Part shown: piece by piece, positions 1 to 3,989 of the stretch
Position numbering within the stretch: the first letter of the stretch is position 1
Layout: every line of letters starts with the position of its first letter
DNA from: an uncultured Actinomycetes bacterium
GTDB lineage: Bacteria; Actinomycetota; Thermoleophilia; Solirubrobacterales; Thermoleophilaceae
Length of the DNA stretch: 5,093 nucleotides
Assembly: GCA_946481495.1 (NCBI GenBank)
Contig: CAMLNW010000199.1
Coordinates: 1 to 5,093 of the forward strand
Reading direction: 5' to 3'
Made by a program: the position numbers and the translations under genes
Notes under the pieces: model-generated
Told to the model about the DNA's origin: nothing
Seen by the model: only the letters and a program-made list of their open reading frames with translations
Database searches by the model: none

Positions 1-1
1 C

Positions 2-1093
2 GGCGTGGCCGCTGCCTCGCCTTCCGAGATCCTCGTGGTGGACTTCTTCAACGACCAGGTCGAGCGGTTCACCTCGGGAACTCCGTTCACCACCTACACG
101 TGGGCCAGCGCGTGGCCCCTCACGGGCTACACCAATCCCGGGGCGGCGGCGATGGCGCCGGACGGGACCGTCTACGTGGTCGACACCTTCAACTCGTCGA
201 TCCAGCGATTCAGCACCACCGGCACCTCGATCGGCTCGGCGTTCGGGACCTTCGGCAGCGGCGACGGCCAGTTCCAGCAGCCCTACGACGTGACGGTCGG
301 TTCGGACGGCACCGTGTACGTCGTCGACTCGAGCAACAACAGGATCCAGCGGTTCAACGCCAGCGGCACGTACCTGGGCAAGTGGGGAACCCCGGGCTCC
401 GGCGACAGTCAGTTCGACAGCCCCAGAGGTGTCGCGACCGATTCCGCCGGCAACGTCTACGTGGCCGACAACGAGAACCACCGGATCCAGAAGTTCAGCG
501 CGACCGGGAACTTCATCGCCAGGTTCGGCAGCGAGGGGGCGGGCAATGGCCAGCTGAGCAATCCGTGGGACATCGCGGTCGATTCCTCCGGGACGATCTT
601 CGTACTCGACCGGGGCAACAGCCGCGTCCAGAAGTTCAAGGAAGGGGGCGCGCCGATCTCGGAAGTCCCCGTGCGCCCGACGCTGCCCTCGACGCCCACG
701 GCGAACAAGCCGAAGACGAAGAAGTCGGGGCACTGGACGCGGATCCCCCGGGGACCCGGGTGCGACGCCCCCGTGGGCGGGTTCTGTTACGTCGAGGTCG
801 AGATCCCCGAGCCCGGCGACCTGACCGCCGCCACGCCGAAGCCCGGTGCCGCGGCGGCCGCAGCGGCCGCGAAGCGCAAGCGGGCCAGGCCGGGCATCCG
901 GAGCGTGAAGCGCCGGTTCACCAAGCCGGGCAGGGTCCGCGTCAAGCTCTATCTGAACAAGCCCGGCAACTCGATCCTGCGCCGCAAGGGCAAGGTCAAG
1001 GTCCGCGTGCGGCTCACGTTCAAGCCGAAGGTGGGCGAGACCGTGAGCACGACCCGCACCTTCACGTACAAGAAGAAGCGCAAGAAGCGCTGA
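2..1093 (+). CDS. NHL-repeat beta-propeller protein with basic Ig-like tail, 5' end missing
   Basis: The reading frame is open from the left edge to TGA at 1091-1093. The GTG at 5 is probably not the start: codons 2-10 read G-V-A, the usual opening of an NHL blade, and no signal peptide precedes it. Numbering from that GTG, NHL blades end at about residues 22, 69, 117, 164 and 211, each with a D-x-x-N-x-x-[IV]-[QE]-[RK]-F signature (for example D108-SSNNRIQRF). Blades are linked by G-S-G-D-x-Q-F loops. A Lys/Pro-rich linker follows, then a segment with two cysteines (C253, C261), eight alanines at 282-289, and a Lys/Arg-rich beta-type domain at 290-362 (FTKPGRVRVKLYLNKPG). NHL propellers are binding scaffolds; such actinobacterial proteins are usually exported, so an extracytoplasmic or wall-associated role is inferred. 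Ligand unknown. It is oriented with the TA genes but separated from them by a hairpin. Confidence 0.88.
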   Translation, partial: GVAAASPSEILVVDFFNDQVERFTSGTPFTTYTWASAWPLTGYTNPGAAAMAPDGTVYVVDTFNSSIQRFSTTGTSIGSAFGTFGSGDGQFQQPYDVTVGSDGTVYVVDSSNNRIQRFNASGTYLGKWGTPGSGDSQFDSPRGVATDSAGNVYVADNENHRIQKFSATGNFIARFGSEGAGNGQLSNPWDIAVDSSGTIFVLDRGNSRVQKFKEGGAPISEVPVRPTLPSTPTANKPKTKKSGHWTRIPRGPGCDAPVGGFCYVEVEIPEPGDLTAATPKPGAAAAAAAAKRKRARPGIRSVKRRFTKPGRVRVKLYLNKPGNSILRRKGKVKVRVRLTFKPKVGETVSTTRTFTYKKKRKKR

Positions 1094-1151
1094 GGCCCCC
1101 GTGGCCCTGGGCAACCTCGGCGCGCACACCTGGTCGGTCTTGAAGAACGTC

Positions 1152-1176
1152 GAAAGCCGCTTGACAAGCGGCTTTC
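1152..1176 (+). terminator. strong hairpin downstream of the NHL gene, probable terminator
   Basis: GAAAGCCGCT (1152-1161) pairs perfectly with AGCGGCTTTC (1167-1176) around the 5-base loop TGACA; two further pairs are possible on paper by closing the loop. It lies 58 bases after the NHL stop codon. No U-tract follows, so a U-less actinobacterial-type intrinsic terminator or a 3'-end stabilising hairpin are both possible. Confidence 0.6.
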
Positions 1177-1309
1177 CGGCGGATAGCGGGGGAACGATTC
1201 GCTCTTATGGGCGACCCGCTTGTTCCGATCGAGTGGGCCGCGGAGATCCGCTAGCCATTCGCCGCCGCGACGCCATCTGCTGGTCGCCATAGCCTATATG
1301 CTCGCCTCG
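1177..1309 (+). promoter_or_regulatory. upstream region of the toxin-antitoxin operon
   Basis: This 133-base non-coding stretch must hold the TA promoter if the hairpin at 1152-1176 terminates upstream transcription. TATATG at 1295-1300 is a plausible -10 element. It would place the transcript start at or next to the toxin ATG at 1310, giving a leaderless mRNA, which fits the absence of a clear ribosome binding site before that ATG. No convincing -35 is seen at the right spacing. Short inverted repeats occur (GGAAC 1191-1195 with GTTCC 1222-1226; GCGGA 1240-1244 with TCCGC 1247-1251) and could be operator half-sites for the Xre antitoxin; this is unproven. Confidence 0.3.
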
Positions 1310-1711
1310 ATGGGAGCGCTGCAAGCCGTCTACTACCGCGCCGCCGACGGCCAGGAGCCCGTCCGAGACTTCATCGACGAGCTCGCCGTTGAGACGCAGG
1401 TCGCGATCGACAACCAGGTCGACCGCCTAAACCTGCTGAGCGACAAGATTCCCCATCTACCGTTTCCCCACAGCTCGCAGGTCGAGGGCGAGCTGCGCGA
1501 GTTGCGCTGTCACTACGGCCGGAGCCACTACCGCGTTCTCTACCGGCGCTCCGGCCAACTGATCGTGCTCCTCCACGTCTTCGCAAAACGATCAGCCAAG
1601 ATCCCAAACCGCGAGATCGAGATCGCCCGTGAACGCTGGGCCGATTTCAAAGCGCGAATGGGCGCCAACCCACGTCGCCCTCCTCGCGCAGCGGGGCATG
1701 ACGCGCCATAG
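1310..1711 (+). CDS. HigB/Gp49-like toxin of the RelE/ParE superfamily
   Basis: Predicted toxin of a type II toxin-antitoxin pair; HigB/RelE relatives are small basic RNases that cut mRNA at the ribosome. The 133-residue product starts with a Y-Y-R strand and a helix with EPVRDFIDEL. The core GELRELRCHYGRSHYRVLY, then IVLLHVFAKRSAKIPNREI and IEIARERWADF, matches the phage-derived Gp49-like/HigB family (PF05973): ExR motif, Y-R-V-L-Y strand, L-L-H-x-F-x-K-[RK] strand, and a Pro before the last helix. The frame is open further upstream (TTG at 1220, ATG at 1298), but the residues before 1310 look unlike the family. ATG 1310 is therefore preferred, with ATG 1298 possible. The C-terminal tail after the last helix (RRPPRAAGHDAP) is about 15-20 residues longer than a minimal family member. 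The antitoxin gene follows after 67 bases, in the toxin-first order typical of higBA. Confidence 0.87.
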   Translation: MGALQAVYYRAADGQEPVRDFIDELAVETQVAIDNQVDRLNLLSDKIPHLPFPHSSQVEGELRELRCHYGRSHYRVLYRRSGQLIVLLHVFAKRSAKIPNREIEIARERWADFKARMGANPRRPPRAAGHDAP

Positions 1712-1740
1712 ACAGCTGATCGTGCGTTCGCAATATCGCT

Positions 1741-1748
1741 AACATGTT
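1741..1748. promoter_or_regulatory. AACATGTT palindrome between toxin and antitoxin genes
   Basis: A perfect 8-base palindrome lies in the 67-base toxin-antitoxin gap, 30 bases before the antitoxin ATG. Next to it is a second palindrome, TCGCGA, at 1751-1756. Such sites are plausible Xre-antitoxin operators or part of an internal promoter that gives extra antitoxin. No second copy of AACATGTT is seen upstream of the toxin, which weakens the operator idea. Confidence 0.25.
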
Positions 1749-1760
1749 GATCGCGAGCTG

Positions 1761-1768
1761 AGAGAGAG
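1761..1768 (+). promoter_or_regulatory. ribosome binding site of the antitoxin gene
   Basis: The purine run AGAGAGAG ends 10 bases before ATG 1779 and supports that start. It gives the antitoxin its own translation initiation rather than coupling to the toxin. Confidence 0.5.
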
Positions 1769-1778
1769 CAGGCGCGAC

Positions 1779-2117
1779 ATGGCCAAGAACAGCCCCATCG
1801 GTACAAGCGTCGCTGACGACGTCGAGCGCAAGCGCTCAAAGAGTGCCAGCTATCGCGAGGCAGCGAAGCGCCTCGAGCCCTTCGAGCAGCTCGCTCGCGT
1901 AGTCATCATGCGCCGCGCCAAGCTTGGCCTATCCCAACGCGACCTCGCGAAGCGGATGGGCACCACCCCGTCGGTCATCTCCCGCATCGAGAGCGGCCAC
2001 CATCGCACCAGCACGGAGACCATCCGACGGCTCGCCCAGGCGCTCGACGGTCAAGCCGTGTTCGGCTTCGACTTCGGAACCCCTAGCAGGCCCGAACGCG
2101 AGCTCGTCGCTTTCTAG
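1779..2117 (+). CDS. HigA-like Xre-family antitoxin
   Basis: Predicted cytoplasmic DNA-binding antitoxin that would bind and neutralise the toxin encoded just upstream and repress the operon. The 112-residue protein has a charged N-terminal arm (1-35), then a five-helix HTH_3/Xre domain at about 38-92. Visible elements are ARVVIMRRAKLGLSQRDLAKRM (helices 1-2), the turn at GTTPSVISRIESG (61-73, recognition helix), and TIRRLAQALD (81-90). A short tail (FGFDFGTPSRPERELVAF) follows and may contact the toxin. Toxin-then-Xre order is the hallmark of higBA-type pairs. The start is supported by the AGAGAGAG ribosome binding site. The gene converges with the minus-strand cassette whose last stop lies at 2247. 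Confidence 0.88.
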   Translation: MAKNSPIGTSVADDVERKRSKSASYREAAKRLEPFEQLARVVIMRRAKLGLSQRDLAKRMGTTPSVISRIESGHHRTSTETIRRLAQALDGQAVFGFDFGTPSRPERELVAF

Positions 2118-2246
2118 CGCAGATGGACTCGGCGCGCCTGCAGAGCCTTAGCGGCGGCACGACGCCGTGCAATCATGGGTTTCGCAACCAACGAGACGCC
2201 GCGGCCTTCGCTTACTCGACCGGATGATGTCGCCGGGCGCGGCGTC
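2118..2246. other. convergent intergenic region with hairpins
   Basis: This 129-base gap between the convergent antitoxin and small-protein genes holds two inverted repeats. GCACG 2157-2161 pairs with CGTGC 2166-2170 around a 4-base loop. GACGCCGCG 2195-2203 pairs with CGCGGCGTC 2238-2246 around a 34-base loop. The outer arm of the second directly abuts the TAG stop of the last minus-strand gene. They may end transcription from one or both sides; neither has a U-tract, so the terminator role is tentative. No gene is supported here. Confidence 0.35.
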
Positions 2247-2414
2247 CTAGTCGTCAGACAGGAAAAGGCCGGAACTGTTCCTCTCATCGCTGAGCGGCAA
2301 GGCCTCGGTAGTGTCACCCTTCACAGGCACATCAGCCGCATCCTGCTTGTCGCCCTCCTCAAGGGGCTCGGTCTCGTCTCCTTGAACGGGGGTGTCATCC
2401 TCCGACCTAGTCAT
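2247..2414 (-). CDS. tiny acidic protein, third member of tandem family (two motif copies)
   Basis: A 55-residue protein read from ATG at 2414 to TAG at 2247-2249. I do not recognise its family. It is strongly acidic (17 Asp/Glu against 4 Lys/Arg) with no membrane segment or cysteine. It carries the shared octapeptide twice: PVQGDETE at residues 9-16 and PVKGDTTE at 30-37. A hydrophobic-tipped tail (SSGLFLSDD) ends it. Its ATG overlaps the stop of the preceding small gene as ATGA, so it is probably translated by coupling; a GAGGGAG run 17-23 bases upstream may also help. It is the last gene of the minus-strand cassette, and the hairpin at 2195-2246 directly follows its stop. Reality of the gene rests on overlap architecture, the conserved motif and codon-level similarity to its neighbours. 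Function unknown. Confidence 0.6.
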   Translation of the reverse strand: MTRSEDDTPVQGDETEPLEEGDKQDAADVPVKGDTTEALPLSDERNSSGLFLSDD

Positions 2415-2609
2415 CCCGACCCACTCCCTCGTTCTGTCAGCGCCTTGCCGATCGCTTCCGTCGCGTCTCCGCGTACGGACTGATCCAAGTTGGGCTCATC
2501 CGACTCGTCCGGCGGCCCCGGCGGTGATTGCTCTGCTCGGTCATCGACGTTCTTTGTCCTCTTCCTTCAAACCCTTCTCGATGTACTCCGTCGCGTCACC
2601 CTGAACAGG
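2304..2609 (-). repeat. four diverged copies of a GD-x-TE octapeptide coding repeat
   Basis: Four copies of [P/S]-V-[QRK]-G-D-[AET]-T-E are encoded on the minus strand: 2586-2609 (PVQGDATE), 2456-2479 (SVRGDATE), 2367-2390 (PVQGDETE) and 2304-2327 (PVKGDTTE). Copies one and two share flanks at both levels: an acidic/Pro stretch and L-D before, [YA]-I-x-K-[GA]-L after, and the bases GACGCGACGGA within. The copies are in different reading frames and unevenly spaced (130, 89 and 63 bases). This points to old duplication with selection on the peptide rather than a recent DNA tandem repeat. Confidence 0.65.
2411..2544 (-). pseudogene. tiny acidic protein, second member, broken by a one-base frameshift
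   Basis: From ATG at 2544, which overlaps the stop of the first small gene as ATGA, the frame begins MTEQSNHRRG, much like MSESND of the first member. It then runs into basic, unrelated sequence. After the G run (bases 2516-2519, CCCC on the plus strand) the neighbouring frame carries PPDESDEPNLDQ, SVRGDATE and AIGKALTERGSGSG before a TGA at 2411-2413. That part aligns with residues 19-42 of the first member (DDAPDDLDRPVQGDATEYIEKGL). One extra G in the run would restore a 44-residue protein. The second frame has no ATG or GTG start of its own, only TTG at about 2486. Possible explanations are a real mutation, a homopolymer sequencing error, or a -1 ribosomal frameshift; the sequence alone cannot decide. 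Confidence 0.55.
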
Positions 2610-2690
2610 ACGATCAAGGTCGTCGGGCGCATCGTCTGAAGTAGGACGCTCAGCGTCGGACGGATCTGGTCGATCGTTAGATTCGCTCAT
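2541..2690 (-). CDS. tiny acidic protein, first member of tandem family
   Basis: A 49-residue, strongly acidic protein (17 Asp/Glu against 8 Lys/Arg) of a family I do not recognise. Residues 1-27 are Asp/Pro/Ser-rich and look disordered. The octapeptide PVQGDATE sits at 28-35, followed by a likely amphipathic helix (YIEKGLKEEDKERR). No membrane segment or cysteine is present. The start is well supported: AGGGAG at 2695-2700 lies four bases before ATG 2690, and the gene begins only 19 bases after the stop of the membrane-protein gene, so the two are almost certainly co-transcribed. Its TGA overlaps the ATG of the next small gene (ATGA). A GTG directly before the ATG, in frame, is an alternative start. 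A regulatory or binding partner of the membrane protein is one guess from position only. Confidence 0.68.
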   Translation of the reverse strand: MSESNDRPDPSDAERPTSDDAPDDLDRPVQGDATEYIEKGLKEEDKERR

Positions 2691-2694
2691 CACG

Positions 2695-2700
2695 CTCCCT
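2695..2700 (-). promoter_or_regulatory. ribosome binding site of the first tiny acidic gene
   Basis: On the minus strand AGGGAG lies four bases before ATG 2690, with a second purine run (AAAGGAAG) just upstream overlapping the end of the membrane-protein gene. It is the clearest translation signal of the minus-strand cassette and decides the start of this small gene. Confidence 0.5.
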
Positions 2701-2709
2701 TGCTTCCTT

Positions 2710-3240
2710 TCAGACTACCGCCCCAATGGCGGTCAGGACAACAGCAGCTACCAATCCGATAAGTCCCCACCGAGCGTACCCGAATGCCTCACCGACCTTG
2801 TCGAGCTTGACGCCATTGGCGGCGCGTGCCGCTGGAAGGACATCCGTGTAGTAGGTCGCTGCGAGGACGGCAAGAGCCTCCTGGGGAGATTGGCGAAGTC
2901 TCCGTGGCGTCACCCGCTTCTCAGCGGCCTCGAGAGTGATCCCCCTGTACTCCTTTGGCCTGAGACCTCGAAACGCTGTCAGCGTTGTCAGCAGGAGCAT
3001 CACGACCGCGAACGTCAGGATGACCCCTAGCGCAATCGTGAACTCCGCGCAGAGGCGTCCGGTTACGAGAACGCTGGCGCCCAGCGAGGCGCTAATGGAC
3101 ACACTCAAGCCCGAGAAGGTAGCTAGCGTGCTGAGTTTTCCGTCGAGCACCTTCATGCGGTCGTCCTCAGCATCCACATCTGCGCGTGCGCACTCGAGCG
3201 TCGCCCTAACTGTCTCAAGCTCCCATTCTTGATTGCGCAT
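2710..3240 (-). CDS. three-helix inner-membrane protein, Pycsar-effector-like topology
   Basis: A 176-residue membrane protein of unproven function. Order: an acidic amphipathic helix (about 1-30), then DRMKVLDGKLSTLATFSGL leading into membrane helix 1 (about 38-60), helix 2 (about 66-90, very hydrophobic), a cytosolic stretch with LRPKEYRGITLE (93-104) and RQSPQEALAVLAATYYTDVLPAARAANGVKLDKV (116-149), and helix 3 at the C-terminus (157-176). A D-x-K motif before helix 1, two N-terminal helices, a helical loop and a C-terminal helix are the layout of Pycsar TM effectors and related phage-defence membrane proteins; that is similarity of plan, not a proven match, and no cyclase is in the window. 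The frame stays open up to 3483, but that part overlaps the divergent plus-strand gene and looks non-coding, so ATG 3240 is chosen; its ribosome site is weak. The tiny acidic genes follow after 19 bases. Confidence 0.78.
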   Translation of the reverse strand: MRNQEWELETVRATLECARADVDAEDDRMKVLDGKLSTLATFSGLSVSISASLGASVLVTGRLCAEFTIALGVILTFAVVMLLLTTLTAFRGLRPKEYRGITLEAAEKRVTPRRLRQSPQEALAVLAATYYTDVLPAARAANGVKLDKVGEAFGYARWGLIGLVAAVVLTAIGAVV

Positions 3241-3342
3241 GGTTCCGGCAGGCTCGCAGCACTCGCGGACACACCGCCTGACCTTCGCTGCGGTCGCGAA
3301 CGCCGCCTGTCGCGCGTACCTCTTCAAGTGAACTAGGGTCGC
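3241..3342. promoter_or_regulatory. divergent control region between the two membrane-protein genes
   Basis: About 100 bases separate the minus-strand membrane gene from the plus-strand anchored-protein gene, so promoters for both should lie here or reach into the coding ends. I see no good -35/-10 pair on either strand. The short shared region makes coordinated control possible. Confidence 0.35.
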
Positions 3343-3987
3343 GTGACTCCGATGCCTTGTCCAAACCTCAGCGCCACGGTCCTCCTGGAGGCCGCGTTCA
3401 GCGATCCCGTTCTCCAAGGAGCAGTGGTCGCACTCGCGGTCGCGCTCTTTGGGCTGGTTGCCAGCCAGGGCTGGCAGGCACACCTAGACCGCCGGGAGCA
3501 ACGAGCGGGCGATCAGGCGGTGCTCTCAGTGCTGCTGCGAGAGGTGGCCATGATCGGTGGCATCGCTGGCAGTGTGATCCGCGACCTCAATAGGGAGCGC
3601 GAAATGGTGGCGGCGGAGGCACGCTGGAGATTGAAGCCATTACTGCGCTTTCCGACCTCCACCTACGACCTCATCAAGGCATCCATTCCGGCCTCCCTTC
3701 TGAAACAGGGGAGCGCAGTACCCACCATCGCGCTCTTGCAGACGCAATGCCAGTACACGAACGCCCTAACCGACGAGTATCAACGGTGGAAAATCCCCGG
3801 GTCGTCCAATGAGCCCGATCAGATCGAGACGATCCTGTCGTTTCACGACAGCATCGCGGAGTCAGTTACGACCGTAGTAACTAGGTGCGAGGAGTTGAGG
3901 CCCTTGCTCCGCGCCGCCGGCGAATCCGTCGGTGGTCTCAACTTAGAGGGTCCGCCTCCCCCAAGCGCGTCGGGTGGTGATGAGTAA
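3343..3987 (+). CDS. single-pass membrane-anchored helical protein, function unknown
   Basis: A 214-residue protein I cannot assign to a family. A short N-terminus is followed by one membrane helix (about 22-43, QGAVVALAVALFGLVASQGW). Next come a charged juxtamembrane segment (HLDRREQRAGDQ) and a mostly helical domain (about 57-195) with LLREVAMIGGIAGS, a P-T-S-T-Y-D-L-I motif at 104-111, and Y138/Y146 helices. The tail is Gly/Pro/Ser-rich (GPPPPSASGGDE). The positive charge after the helix suggests the domain faces the cytoplasm. GTG 3343 is taken as start because AGGG (3335-3338) precedes it by four bases; ATG 3352 is an alternative and changes only three residues. Two bases separate its stop from the next gene, so they are probably one operon and may work together. 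Confidence 0.72.
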   Translation: MTPMPCPNLSATVLLEAAFSDPVLQGAVVALAVALFGLVASQGWQAHLDRREQRAGDQAVLSVLLREVAMIGGIAGSVIRDLNREREMVAAEARWRLKPLLRFPTSTYDLIKASIPASLLKQGSAVPTIALLQTQCQYTNALTDEYQRWKIPGSSNEPDQIETILSFHDSIAESVTTVVTRCEELRPLLRAAGESVGGLNLEGPPPPSASGGDE

Positions 3988-3989
3988 GC

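Noticed and set aside
1207..1254. 15-codon plus-strand frame from ATG 1207 upstream of the toxin (MGDPLVPIEWAAEIR)
   Set aside because: A purine run (GCGGGGGA) lies too far upstream, there is no attenuator-like structure after it, and nothing supports translation; could be a leader peptide but unsupported.
2114..2176. 20-codon minus-strand basic frame after the micro-genes
   Set aside because: It lacks the acidic motif, has no ribosome site, and overlaps the antitoxin's 3' end; probably chance.
2175..2483. Plus-strand 102-codon open frame across the micro-gene region
   Set aside because: It is antisense to the small acidic genes, has no ribosome site and no protein-like pattern, while the minus strand shows the repeated octapeptide and linked start/stop signals.
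3241..3483. N-terminal extension of the minus-strand membrane protein to 3483
   Set aside because: It would overlap the divergent plus-strand gene by about 140 bases, is Cys/Arg/His-rich with no family-like pattern, and the 176-residue form already gives a sensible N-terminal helix.
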